64,000 nucleotides of DNA. It comes from Tribonema minus. Lineage: Eukaryota; Sar; Xanthophyceae; Tribonematales; Tribonemataceae. Shown here one piece after another: positions 23,601-35,435 of the stretch (its first letter is position 1; each line of letters opens with the position of its first letter). Made by a program: the position numbers and the translations under genes. Below the pieces are notes generated by a model that ran no database searches, was not told where the DNA came from, and saw only the letters and a list, made by a program, of their open reading frames with translations. The DNA lies in assembly GCA_017506865.1 (NCBI GenBank), contig JAFCMP010000536.1:620001-684000 (forward strand). The letters are read 5' to 3'.

Positions 23601-26600
23601 GGCTCATGAGATCATGGCGCGAGAATCGTTACGAAAATGAAACACTTTGAAGAATGTTGATTAGCAGTGCACTCACTACACAATTGAGCGCTGCCGTGCT
23701 TCCTCACGATCGAACAAGAGCGTCCTGAGAGCGTACAGCTGCTCACATTGCCAGAGGTGGATGACCAAGGGAGCAGACGCAGGACTTGCGGCGAGAGCGG
23801 GCATATTGCCTAAAAGAGAGAGCAGCACACAACACGTGCACGAACAGGCTTGGGTGCGCAGCGATGCTCAGCCTCAACATGTACTGAGCTATACGCTGTC
23901 AGCAAGCATGATGATGTGATTGGTGGGCGCTTTCGCGACCTCATCTTGCGCTGAGCACTGCAACTTCCCCTACAACTTCAACTTGTGCTGAGCGATGGAA
24001 CTCCACTACATCCCGTTGCCATCGCACAGCGGGCTCTGAGTTCAGGGGCGACGACCCCTCCTCCCTGCTGGCGATACGGTGGGCGTGGTGGCTGCTGCAG
24101 TGGGCGTTCGCGGGAACCACGGTGACCATCACCAGCGGCGCCGTCGCGGAGCGCATCACGTGGCCCGCGTACGCCATGTATTCTGCGGTGAGTGCGCCGC
24201 CTCTTGGGGCAATTTTTTTATTAGCCAAATGGTTGAAGTATTCTCCCATGTACCACTTTGAACTTGCTTAGGCTTTGTGTACTGTGTTTGTACTGTGAAT
24301 GTACTCGAGGTGACCTTCACGAGCGGCGCCGCCACGGAGCGCATCACGTGGCCCGCGTACGCCATGTATTCCGCGGTGAGTGAGTGCGCACGCTCTGTCT
24401 CGCGGGAAGCGAGCATTTGGTGCGTTGTCCCTGTGAACTGCGTGCAAGTTCAGTGTACTGGGCATGTACTGTAAGTGTACTAGAGGTGTTCATCACGAGC
24501 GGTGCCGTCGCGGAGCGCATCACATGGCCTGCGTATGCCATGTACTCCACGGTCAGTGCGCTGCTTCTTGGGGCAAATTCAAGCTAAACGGTTAAAGTAC
24601 ACTCTGAGGTACGTCTGTGAACTTGCTCAGGCTCAGTGTAATGTGCTTGTACTGTGTATTGGATGTGACCTGATCAGCAGCGCCGTCGCGGAGCGCATCA
24701 CGTGTCCAGCGTACGCCATGTATGCTGCGGTGAGTGCGCACCGCTGTGTGTCTCGCAAAGTGCGCGCGTGTAGCGAGTTGTCCATCATGATGGTACCGGG
24801 TGTGCCAGTTCAGTGTACAGTGCGTGTACTGTGAGCATACTCGAGGCGACCATCACGAGCGGCGCCGTTGCAGAGCGCATCATGTGGGCTGCTTACGCCA
24901 TGTATTCCGCAGTGAGAGCGTACGCACGCTGTATGTGTGTGTATGTATGTAGCGCGTTGTCCCTGTGTAATGGGTGTCAGCTGTGTGTACTGTGCAAGGA
25001 CGTTCAACGGCGTAGATGCTGCAGCGCACGGCTCACGAACGCAGAGCCACTCTGCTGACCCACCAGGTTGCCCCGATTGAATTCTGGCACATTGGCGAGT
25101 AGGATGTCACCTGTGAATGGTAGGCATGGTATGCTAACCCTGACCCTAGGGCCCGAGCAGCCCCTTTCTCGCAACAGCGGCAGTCGACTCTGACCCTGAC
25201 TCTGACTGGCCCATCACCTCGCCTGTACGACCGCCTCCCCCCCTAGCGCATTGTGCATGTGTGTGCCGTCCAGTGAACATAATAGTGTTGCACTTGTGCT
25301 CTGTCGGTCTTCAGGTGTTCCTGGGCTTTATCTACCCCGTGGTGGTCTACTGGGCATGGAGCATGGACGGTTGGGCGAGGTGAGTTGAAGTTGAAGTTGA
25401 CAATTTGTCACCATAACCCATGGTGGAAGCGTTTGATTGATGTCTGTAGCGAAGCTGAGCGAGATGGCTGGGCCAGGTGTGTTGAAGTTGTTGTCTATCT
25501 TGGTGGAAGGGCAGGGTTTAGGGTGAGGTGAAGCAAAGCTGGCCCGGTGCATATTGGCGCGGTGAAATCAACTTAAAGTTATCATAGTCACCCATTGGTG
25601 GAAGGATTATGTAGCTTCAGAGTCAGGGTTGGGTGAAGTAGTGTTGTCCTCAATGCTCAGGCGTTGGCGTGGTGAAGTTCGCTTCTCTGCGCTGTGTCTG
25701 CGCACAATTTGGTGGGCAGTGATGGTTCCACATGCCGAGGATGGACTAGAAATTATTCTGCGGTCCTCTTGCACTGTAGTGAACCTAGAAAAAACACACG
25801 CGGTTGTCTGTAAAAAATACTACGAAAGCGCATGGCATCTATGTGCATGTATGAATGTCAATGCACATGATTTGTGGTGTTGTGGCAGCTGTCGGCATGC
25901 ATGTGTGAGAATGTACATTACTTGGTGGTGTTCCCATGCACTTGACTGCACTGTTGCGTCCCCAACTGCCACAATCTATGGCTGTCTGCCAGCCCTCAGC
26001 GCGCCGCTCACTACTGCCCTATCGCGTTTATTCTCCGCGTTACTGCCGCAGCCCGTACCTGAGCGCCTCGGACGACCTGCTGTCAAACTGCGGCGTCATC
26101 GACCACGCCGGATCGGTGCGTCACCTCCTGTACTTCAAATTGAACTTACACCTCTACCAACGTCGTGCTCCAGATGAAACCTTTTTTGTGGATGTTCTCA
26201 GCGAGGTTTAGTGTTAGGGTCAGGGTCAGAGAGAGGTGGTTTTGCCGCCGTGTTTCACACTGCATTCAAGTGACGCCTAAGCTGGCGAGTTGTAGCAACT
26301 TGGTTTTGGTTGTCGTTGTACTTCGTGCTGGAGCAGTATATCATTTCGCACTGTACCTCAAGGTGTACTTCAAGTGACACCCTTTTTTTGCAGATGAGGC
26401 GCAGCAATCCCGTTTGGTTGTCGTTGTACCTCTTGCTGGAGCGGTACCGTCACGTCGCACAGGGCATATCAGCACAACAAAACTGCGAGGGTGACAACGC
26501 TAACGCCATTGAATGGGCTGTGGCGAACACGTACTCTAGCGCAGCGGCACGTCACCGCCTGAAGCGTCCGTTTGCAGAACATGTTGAGTTTCATTGGTTG

Positions 26601-29600
26601 TAGTTGTGTGAAGCGTCTGTGTGCAGAAGCAGCGGCGTCAAGTTTCATCGGACGACCTGCACAGCGGCGGTACAGGCTGGCCTCAACAGCTGCGCGCATT
26701 CAAGAGCAGCAGCTGTAACCGCCTCCTTGTTTGCTCGGCGCATCCTGCGCACTGCCCTCTGGGTTGGAATGAGGGCTAGGGTTAGGGTCAGGGTTAGGCT
26801 TTCGTGTCCGCAAGCTCTCACACAGGTTACACTCATTTGCGCTGCGCACCGGAGAGCCGTCTGTTACCGCCCGTGCAAGCTGAGGCTGGGAGCCTTGGCG
26901 CTGCTGGCTCTTTGGAAGCTGTCTGGCACCCCCGTACGGCAGGCTGCCAAGCATGCGTCAGCGCTCGTCGCTGCAGCAGCGCTCAGCGGCAGGCGCAGCA
27001 CGCTCATTGTTTGATCAAAGTGCCCTACCAAGTGAACAGAAGCAGTACCTGACGGCCTTTGCAGCTGCTGCCGCTCCCTCTGCGCGCCGCATTGACGCCG
27101 CTTGCTTGCTGCATGCTCCCCCCTAACCTTAACCTTAAGGCGTCGTGCACGTGTCGGGGATGGCAGCGCAAAATTTGTACTGCGAGCAGCACTAACTGAT
27201 AGTGAAACTGATGCTTCGAGGTAGTAACTGACCGGCTCCGCTGGATTCTCTGCGCGCCGACCTTACATTGCCATGTCTGTGATGCCTTGTTTCGTGCCGC
27301 CTGACCCTACCCCTAACCCTAACCTTAGGGCGTGGTGCACGTCCGCGATGATGGCAGCGCTCAAGCAGCAGTAACTGACAGTAACTGACTGCCTTTGCAG
27401 CTGCTGCCGGTTCCTCTGCGTGCTGGCCTGAAATTGCCCTGTCTCTGCACCCAGGCCTTAGATCGCCACGTCTGCGGCGCGGTCTGCGCATGTTCCCTAA
27501 CCCTAGCCCCAACGCTATGCATGCGACAGGGCGTCGTGCACGTTTCTGCGGGGATGGCAGCGCTCGTCGGCGTGGCGATCGCAGCGCAAGAGCAGTAACT
27601 ACAAACAGCAGTAATTGATAGTGATATCGCTAGTAACTTGACCACCTTTTGCAGGCGCTGCTGTATTCTCTGCGCGCCGGCCTTAATGGTGCGATACGTG
27701 CTGAAGCGTGCCCCCCCCCCAACCCTAACCTTAGGGCGTCGTGCACGTGTCTGCGGGGATGGCAGCGCTCGTCGGCGCGGCGATTAACAGCTACTGACAT
27801 AACTGACAGTAACTGACCGCCTTTGCAGCTGCTGTCGTATTCTCTGCGCTCTGGCCTTGATGGTGCGATGTCTGCGATGCTTTCTGCACGCCGCTGTCGA
27901 CATCTGCGCGCAACAGGGCGTCGTGCACGTGTCTGCGGGGATGGCAGCGCTCGTCGGCGCGGCGATGCTCGGCAGCCGGCACGGCCGCTTCATCGAGGGC
28001 ATCGCGCGCGAGATGCCCAAGGTGCGAACAACACGTGCCAGTTCGTTGTAATTATATACCTCGAACTATGCACTCTCGTGATGTCAGCCACAGGATGATC
28101 GCTGTCGTCCCGCTCTCGTTATACAATATATGAGCGCTCTCGTTAAATTCAGTGGTAATCAGTTGTGCAGCGTCGCGCGCCATCACTGCGGCAGGTGATG
28201 CCCAAGGTGCGATGACACGTGTCAGTTCCTTCGAAGAAAAAAATATGTTTTCATCACATCAATAGCTGCACTCGTGATATCAGTGGTGATGAGTCGTTGT
28301 CGCGTTTGGATGTGGAGCGTCACGCTCCGTCAGGGCGGCAGGGCTCCTGCTCTTGTGATATCAGTAGTGATCAAGCGGCGTGTTCTTTGAGGGTATCACG
28401 CGAGAGATGCCCAAGGTGCCAAAAACGTGTCACTTCTTCAAAGATACACATATACTTCGAAGTACATGAAAAACGAATCAAAAAGATTGTTGGGCTCTAG
28501 GTGACAAGGGATGGTTAGCTGCAAGTGCCTTCCACCAATAACCGTGGTCGCCGCTGCTGCAGTCATTAGCCACACAGTGCCACCATATATATCTACTTGT
28601 AAGCAACTAGGTATGTATAGACTATACATCTGCACTCGTGATATCAGTAGTGGTCAGGCGGCATTGCGTTCGCATGTGGAGCGTCACGCTCCATCAGCGT
28701 TGCCAACCACCACATGGTCATCGGTTATTGTTGCTGCAGGCCAGCGATACTGCCACTAGTAGTGTTAAATACGTGGCTAATTGCCGTGTGAGCATTTGTC
28801 CTCATTTCAGGTCAGGTTATCATTTGTCCTCATTTCAGGTCAGCTGAGTCTATCACATTATCACCGCAGGCCAGCTGGGTGTACCAGGCGCTTGGCACTC
28901 TCATCATGATTCACATCATGTATAGAAGTACGTACCGGAATGCTGCTCATCGTCACACGGGGTGGGGGGGCAGTATATGTCGCTTCAAGTAAAGGAAGAG
29001 CACAAACACATGAAAGCAAACAGCTGTTCTGGCATATCCATCTGTCCTTATTGCTGCAGGCCAGTTGGGTGTACCAGACGCTTGGCACTCTCATCCTGTG
29101 GTTTGGGTGGTTTGGTAAGTAAAGCAAGAGATGAACACATGAAAACAAACAACTGTTCTGACATTTCCATCGGTTGTTGTTGCTGCAGGCGAGCTGGGTC
29201 TACCAGACGCTCGGCACGCTCATCCTGTGGTTTGGGTGGTTCGGCATGGTGGGCTCAATCGGCTTTGGCTACACATCGGGGGGGGACTCTCTAGTCGCAG
29301 CGCGCGCCATGGTCAACGCCGCCATTGCAGCGGGCACCAGGTCTGTTTAGTGTTACTGTCGGCAGTCTTACTTACTTTACTTGCTACAATAGGGTCGTTT
29401 AAAACAAGTAGTTTACTGACATCGTGTGGCAGGATTGGGTTCGGGTGGTCTGGCATGGTGGGGTCCATAGGCATTGGCTACACCTTCGGGGGGGGACTCG
29501 CTGATCGCGGTGCGCACCATGGTCAATGCCGCCATTGCTGCGGGCACCAGGTCTCTTAATTGTTGATGCGCATGCATAGGTCTTGGACGCATTCTTACTT

Positions 29601-32600
29601 AATGTCATGTAGGGGTTTGAATGTACTAACGTTGGTGACTCAAAGGCGCGGTAAAATGGCAGTTTTGGCTGCGGCGCGTGCCATTGTCAACGTCGCCATG
29701 GCAGCAAGCATCAGGTCTGTCCATGCGCATACATTGCTCCTGGCCGCAGTCTTACTTAACGCCACAAAGTGGTTTGTAGCAGGATTGCTGCGGTGCGGCC
29801 ATGGTCAATGTCGCCATTGCTGCGGGCACCAGGTTTGTCCATGCGCATACATAGCTCTTCGTTGGTGTCATTGCGGCCATTCAGGCGGCACTAGGTCCAT
29901 GTGCGTTAAAGTCACCGCGTCCGCTTTAGCGGGCACTAGGTCCGTCCATGTGCATTCATAGCTCCGGGCTGAAGTCAACGCGGGCACCAGAGCAGAAGCT
30001 GTTTCGGGCTTTCTCCATAGGGCCGCCGCCATGTGTTGCGGGGGATGATGATGCTCAGCAGCAGGCATGGCGTCGTCTACAAGTGACCAAGCGGAAGGTA
30101 CTCGGATACTCATGTACTCAAGTACTCATGATTTTGTTTCGGATTCGGGTCAAAGCCAGAAGCGCTGCTCTCGTAACGGTTGTCCGAGTCTCGCGGTTAA
30201 GATAAGTGTGGCAGCTGCTCAGCACGGTGTGCAGTTACTCAGGGTTACGGTCAGGGCTAGGGTTTACTCGGCGACATCAACATCGTCATCGCCCTCACTT
30301 GCCAAGCTGGTGACGTGTTCATGTGAGCCGAGGACGCTTTCTCCGCTGTCCCCTCCCCCTCCCCCCCACGCGCCCCCTTGCGCAGCTGCCTTACATATGT
30401 GATCCTGTCGCAGCTCCTCGACAGTTCACGTCATAATCGTCATCATTCGTCATGTGTGCATGTGACCTGATGACGTTAATCCGCTTTCTCCGCTCCCCCC
30501 CCTCCCCCCCCCCCGTGCGCGCGCGCAGCTGCCTTACGTGCGTGATCCTGTCGCAGCTGCTCGACACGGTGCTGTCGATGGAGGCGGCCAACAACGGCAT
30601 CCTCAGCGGGCTGGTGGCGATAGCCGCGGGCGCAGCGGTGGTGGAGCCGGAGGGCGCGTTTGTCATCGGCTTCATTGCGGCGCTGTGCTACTTCTTCGGG
30701 TGTGTATGCACTCTGCGCGGTATGAGTGTGTGATTGTTGCAGTTTCGTGTGCGTCAACTTCAATAAGTGCGCTCAGAAAGGCCAGCGCGACTGCTGTCCC
30801 TTGCGCTTTGTGCGCGGTCTGCGCCAAGCGGTCATGGCGGCACTGGAGCTTAGGGTTTGGGTTAGTGTTAGGGTTAGGTTTAGGGTTAGGTTAAGATGGC
30901 GCGAGCGTCGTCGCCGGCCGCGTTGCAGCCCCCTGGGCTGTGGATGAGCCCCTGAGGTGCTTGTGTGAACCGGTGTGTGGGTGAGGGCTGAGAATGGTTA
31001 GGGTTAGGGTTAGGGTTAACCTGACCCTAACCAGTTAGGGTTAACCCTAACCCTAACCCTACGCGCGCATGTGTGCGGCCGCCGCGCATTCGCCTCCAGT
31101 GACTCTCGTAACACATATTTAGCTGCTGAACCTCTGTGTTGGCTGCCGGCTGGAGCTGGCCTACCGAACACGTGAGACCTTTTCAATACTGAACACCCAT
31201 GCCTCGAGCGCTAAAAGCTTGCACACAGAAGTCTTTTTGACTGGTGGATACGGTGGTACTGTTTGACTCGTGGCCAACTGCTGCAGCAGCGGCGACCATG
31301 GTTACTGGTGGCAGGCACTTGCGGCTAACCATCCCTTGTCACCTAGAGCTCTACGATCTTTTGATTTGTTTTCATTTAGCGCTCAACGTGGTTGCGAACC
31401 CCGACCCCACAACCAGTTGTCCATGCCTCGTGCTTTCCTTTTCAGCGCGCTCCGCATCGCGCGCCTGCCGGCGAAGTGGGAAGCGGACAATTTGCTCCAA
31501 TGCCGGATCACAGGCCTCATCGTCAGGGCTCCCGTTTGCCCTGAGGACGAAGCTCCCGCGCCGGTTCTGTCACTCTCCAAACCAGTACTCGTCCGCAGCA
31601 CACACGCTTATCTGTGTTGCTCCGGCTCCGTGTTTTCCGCAGCGCGCGCCTGCTGGTGAAGATTCAAGTCGACGACGTTGTAAACGCATCGCCGGTGCAT
31701 CTGTGCGCGGGTGCATGGGGGCTCATAGCGCCGGGCCTGTTTGCCACCGGCGAGCTGTACCAGGGGGCCTACGGCGTGATCGGAGGGCGCGAACAGACGT
31801 GCTGCGGGGCTTTCTATGGCTGCAGCGGCGATCAGGTGCGCTACTGCGCTTCAAGTATGTCAAGTTCAAGCCTTCGTGCCCCTGCCAAGGGGGGGGGGGG
31901 TGGGGGGCTTCGACGTGCTCGGCGGACGCGAACAGACGTGCTGCGGGGCGTTCTACGGGTGCAGCGGCGACCAGGGTGCGTCACCGCGCTTGAAGTTTGT
32001 CACGGCGCTTGAAGTAGGGCATATTCCCTTTGTGTATCATAAATCAGGAAGCAGGCGGGGGGCCCAAGGCGTGCTCAGCGGCCGGGATCAAACGTGCTGC
32101 GGGGCTCGCAAAGGTGTGTTGTCGAGCTTGAAGTTTTTAGATTCACGTCGCAAGTGCAGAAGCGATCGGCTGCACCACTGCACTCATAAAACTGCAGTGT
32201 TGCATGTCGTGATGAGGCATGCTGCGGGGCTTACTGCGGCTGCAGCGGCGAGCAGGTGCGTCGCCGCGCTTGAAGTTGACTTCGCAGACGCAAATTAATG
32301 TGCTCGAACTACAGCTGCATTCGGGCGCGTCATCGTGCTTCTACAAAGCAGTGCGTCAAATCCTACCTGGTCTTAACACTACCTGAATCCTGACCTTGGG
32401 CCAACACCAGGTGCGTCGCACTTGAAGTATAGCTTTGAGTACTCGTGCATTTTCATGGACGACGCAGCGACGACAAGGTGCATCACCGTTCTGGAAGTAT
32501 GCCCTCTTCAGTTCTTGTCGTTCTGTGAGCCCCATTGGCACTCACCGTCCTTGAGGTTTGATTTCGGATCTCTGAGCATCACCACACTGGCGCAGCCCTC

Positions 32601-34419
32601 TTTTGCCGGCGCATCAGGGTGAGCGCTCCGTGCTCACGACTCGTGACCTTATTCATTCTCAAAGGACTCGTGAGTCGCTCGCCTGCCCTTCGGTATCACA
32701 GTGGACGGCATCCAGCAAGGCTTCTTGTATTTCGTGCCCTCATGTTAGTGACCAGCAGCATCTGACGCCGTCATCTTCTCTCCGCTTGCATGCTCGTGTG
32801 GACGATCCTTGTTTGAACTTCACCTCGGTCGCCCTTCACCGCAACTTCACTTGCTTGCGTGCTCCCTCATGTCCAACAGTCAAGTTCACAGGTTCAACTA
32901 TTACTTCCGCTTCTGTGCTGCAGCTGGTAGTGCAGTGATGTGGTCCTGAGCTCATACAGACTGTCGTCTCGCACGCTCGCGTGTTTGACAAGTTGAACTT
33001 TCAACGCCTCATGTTGCAGCTAGGACTCGTGTTGAACTTGACCTCATTCGCATGAAGTGCACTGCTACGCTCCCGTGCTTGACAGTTGAAGATGTCAATG
33101 CAACAACGTCGTGCGCCGAAGCTAGCATTCCTGGCTGTACTGATGTTATCGGTTCACTTAGCGTCTCTCCTCTCGCGCTCGCGCGCTCAACAAGTTGTTG
33201 AAGTTGAACTTGAAGTTTCCACCGTCACATCCCCCCCCCCCCCTCCTTTGCAGCTCGGCGCGCAGCTGGCCTTCCTGGTGGTGATCGTGTGCTGGGTCGG
33301 TACGCTGGTCGCTGCCACCTTCTTTGTGGCAAAAGTCACCGTGGGCCTGCGCCTCACCACGGACATTGAAGACGTAGGCATGGACCTTTCTAAGCACGGC
33401 GGGCTGACGCTGGCAGCCGTGACGGGGGTGCCGCCAGTGCTGCAGCATCTGGGTAAGCCCGCCTTTGCTCAAATTGGCGATTGCCATCGTACGCAAGGCA
33501 TAAGTAGTTGAAGTTGAAATTGTTAGAATGCTCTGAGGGGGGGACATTGGCATGGACCTGTCCAAGCACAGCGGGCACACGCTGGCCGCAGTGACGGGGG
33601 TGCCTCCAGTGCTGCTGCACCTGGGTGAGCTGAGCTTTCATGCACTCGAAGTTTATCTTGAAGTTTGATGAAGTAAGCGTGACCACGGACATTGAAGACG
33701 TAGGCATGGACCTGTCGAAGCACGGCGGGCTGACGCTGGCTGCGGTGACGGGGGTGCCTCCTGTGCTGCAGCATCTGGGTGAGCTCGCCTTTGCTCAAAC
33801 TGGTGATTGCCATTGTTTTGCGAGGCAGAAGTAGTTGAAGTTGAAGCTGTTTGAGTGCTCTCAGAGGGGGGGCGTTGGCATTGACCTGTCAAAGCATGGT
33901 GGGCTGACGCTGGCCGCGGTGACAAGGGTCCTGCCCCTGCTGCAGCATTTGGGTGAGCTGAGCATTGGTTCTTGTTGTCGCCACATGGATATGTTGAGGT
34001 TTGTACATGAAGTTGCATCTGACTCATGATCTGAGTAAGCTGGCTTTGTTCATATGGTGATAACGTGCGTCCGATGCAGGATAGGTTGAAGTCGGTGATC
34101 TCCGGCGCTGATGTCATTGGTGTGCATTCGCCCACGCACTCTTCTGACCCTGATTTGTGACTCTGTCGTGCGATGCTGCTGCAGTCACGGGCGGCCATGT
34201 GGTGCAGACTGCGCCCCTGCGCGGCAACGACTCTCACCCTACTCTGAGTCATTTTGCGACTCTATTGACGACTCAAATTTGTGACTCGCCTTTGCGGTGC
34301 TGCTGCAGTCACGGGCGGCCACGTGGTGCAGACTGCGCCTCTACGCGGCAACGACAGCGCCGACGGCACGGACGAGAACAACGCCAACAGGGAGGCCGCC
34401 AGGCGCGCCACGTACGTTA

Positions 34420-34454
<35 letters not shown>

Positions 34455-35435
34455 TCAGTGCTCACCAGGCATTGCCTCAGCGCTCATCTAATTAATGTCT
34501 CAAGGCCGACTGGAGGGATTCTGTTGCCTCAGTGCTCAGTATGCGCTGCTGCCTGTGTCAAGTACTCAACCTCGAAGTATGAAACAATGCTAACAAGAGG
34601 GAGGCAGGTAGGTGCGCCATGTACATTGCTGCTGCTGCTGCATCAGTGCTAACAAGCTGCTGCTTCAGCACTCATCTAAATTAGTGCCGCAGGCAACGCC
34701 AACAAGAGGGTATGTTGCCGCGCCTGCCTCAGTGCTCTATATGCATTGCTGCTGCCTCAGCGCTTGTCTAAAGTCGTGTTTTGAAGAACGCGAACAACAG
34801 AGAGGCGGCCAGGTGCCCCACGTACGTTGCTGCTGCTGCCTCAGTTCTCAGCACGCATTGCTGCCTTATTGCTAAACTCGTGTCTCAAACAACTCCTACT
34901 CTGCCTTGATGAATACCTACCAGCCTGCACTGCAGCACCACGCTCTGATTCGCATGTCCGTAAGTTCTCGCATTTGTCGCAATACGCATCTTGATGTGTG
35001 CTTCAAAATCGATGCGTGTAATTTGTTCGTGCTGATGGCTCGAAGAAGTGCAAATGTGCACCTGCACAAAGTCAAACATAAGTTAATGATGGCATATACG
35101 TCGAAGCATGCATGATCATGTTCAGCCTGCTTGCCCACTCTGATGCTGAAGCTGAGAGAAACATGCAGACCAATGTGATGTTGACAAACTCTCACTGCTT
35201 ACAGCATTTGTTGGGACCTGCAACTGGTGACTGCAAAGTCTTTGCACATGTTAGTCCCGTATCACCTACGCAACACGTCGCAACAGGCTAAGCATATGCC
35301 AGCGCTGATCTCCTTCGTTTCCATTGCACTCGGCTGACCACATCGCCTGCCACTAACCTCAACCCTTACCCTTCGCTCCGCCTTGACAGTCAAAGGAATA
35401 ACAACATGAACAGCCCCGGCGAAGGCGTCCTCTGA
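20684..35435 (+). CDS. AMT-type ammonium transporter
   Basis: Twelve plus-strand exons join in phase: 20684-20848, 22443-22575, 24030-24187, 25315-25379, 26052-26115, 27917-28021, 29189-29340, 30529-30699, 31643-31835, 33254-33452, 34309-34411, 35390-35435; 517 residues. The product is a polytopic membrane protein that moves ammonium into the cell. Family marks are FFMQTGYAMVHVG and LKNTK (about 35-55), the signature SGAVAERITWPAYAMYSA (135-152), GVIDHAGS, and the twin pore histidines His199 (GVVHVSAGMAAL) and His357 (SPVHLCAGAWGLIAPGLF). The C-terminal region has the expected GMDLSKHGG and a hydrophilic tail. The usual GFN-x-GS after LWFGWFG reads GMVGS. The ORF was closed by finding the small last exon, whose phase and TGA fit exactly. 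Exons 11 and 12 rest on splice logic rather than homology. Confidence 0.9.
22640..23165 (+). repeat. array of ammonium transporter exon 2 3'-end copies
   Basis: The end of exon 2 (PFIGSDGFAL then GTGAGTGGCAGTGATCAGCA) recurs five to six times downstream: near 22640-22680, 22730-22785, 22900-22960, 23020-23060 and 23115-23180. Copies keep TTCATCGGCAGCGACGG and the GTGAGTGGCAGTGATCAGC donor context. Spacing is about 90-160 bp. Confidence 0.9.
24295..24930 (+). repeat. array of ammonium transporter exon 3 3'-half copies
   Basis: Four downstream copies of the signature-motif end of exon 3 lie at about 24310-24375, 24488-24553, 24667-24731 and 24845-24912, with a regular spacing near 178 bp. They read SGAATERITWPAYAMYSA, SGAVAERITWPAYAMYST, SSAVAERITCPAYAMYAA and SGAVAERIMWAAYAMYSA, each followed by GTGAGT, GTCAGT or GTGAGA. 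No consistent acceptor precedes them. Confidence 0.93.
27125..27790 (+). repeat. array of ammonium transporter exon 6 5'-end copies
   Basis: Four upstream copies of the exon 6 start (GVVHVSAGMAALVG, with the pore histidine codon) lie near 27137-27172, 27326-27362, 27530-27592 and 27735-27785, about 195 bp apart. A CTAACCTTAGGG-type tract precedes each, where the real exon has its acceptor. Copies nearest the exon are the best preserved. Confidence 0.9.
28165..28445 (+). repeat. ammonium transporter exon 6 3'-end copies
   Basis: Two downstream repeats of the exon 6 end (IAREMPK then GTGCGAACAACACGTGCCAG) lie near 28165-28235 and 28385-28440. Both keep GATGCCCAAGGTGC and the following ACGTGTCA word. 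Confidence 0.8.
28460..28575 (-). repeat. dispersed repeat family, copy 1
   Basis: This segment, read on minus, matches 31265-31365 and 46525-46610 on plus. The shared core runs from GACCACGGTTATTGGTGG through GGCACTTGCGGCTAACCA to CACCTAGAGCTCTAC and ATCTTTTGAT. Three copies in one window, in both orientations and in introns or spacers, mark a dispersed element of about 100 bp. No terminal repeats or tRNA-like boxes are evident. Confidence 0.75.
28865..29115 (+). repeat. ammonium transporter exon 7 5'-end copies
   Basis: Upstream copies of the exon 7 start (ASWVYQTLGTLILWFGWFG) lie near 28868-28912 and 29058-29115, each preceded by a TTGCTGCAGGC-like or CCGCAGGC-like acceptor. The second copy is open across the whole motif. 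Confidence 0.88.
29430..29950 (+). repeat. ammonium transporter exon 7 3'-end copies
   Basis: Downstream copies of the exon 7 end (GSIGFGYTSGGDS...MVNAAIAAGT then AG/GTCTGT) lie near 29432-29552, 29668-29718, 29790-29836 and, weakly, 29925-29945. Each ends in a CAG/GTCTGT-like or TAG/GTCCGT-like donor matching the real one. Confidence 0.88.
30996..31062. repeat. inverted interstitial telomere repeat
   Basis: GTTAGGGTTAGGGTTAGGG runs into TTAACCTGACCC and then TTAACCCTAACCCTAACCC, so TTAGGG and CCCTAA strands face each other within 70 bp. The tract lies in the intron between ammonium transporter exons 8 and 9. A related tract lies at 30855-30895. Confidence 0.9.
31265..31365 (+). repeat. dispersed repeat family, copy 2
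   Basis: Plus-oriented copy of the element also at 28460-28575 (minus) and 46525-46610 (plus). It lies in the same host gene as copy 1 and forms a widely spaced inverted pair with it. Confidence 0.75.
31900..32480 (+). repeat. array of ammonium transporter exon 9 3'-end copies
   Basis: Copies of the exon 9 end (GGREQTCCGAFYGCSGDQ then GTGCG) lie near 31905-31975, 32050-32115, 32210-32262 and, faintly, 32455-32485. The donor-side word GGTGCGTCACCGCGCTTGAAG is retained. Confidence 0.88.
33540..33965 (+). repeat. array of ammonium transporter exon 10 3'-end copies
   Basis: Three downstream copies of the exon 10 end (GMDLSKHGGLTLAAVTGVPP then VLQHL and G/GTAAGC) lie near 33545-33632, 33680-33786 and 33870-33960. 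All are open in the exon frame, and all end in CTGGGTGAGCT, a stronger donor than the GTAAGC used by the first copy. Which copy is spliced cannot be told from sequence alone. Confidence 0.9.
34170..34835 (+). repeat. ammonium transporter exon 11 junction copies
   Basis: A 5'-end copy with acceptor TGCTGCTGCAG lies upstream at 34174-34240. Decayed 3'-end copies (GAGGCGGCCAGGTGCCCCACGTACGT) lie downstream near 34590-34630 and 34785-34830. A (CTG)n run at 34422-34453 follows the real donor. Confidence 0.75.

Noticed and set aside
24295..24930. Exon 3 copies as a mutually exclusive exon cluster
   Set aside because: None has a consistent acceptor, and similarity starts in mid-exon at the same base in each, as expected of duplications and not of alternative exons.
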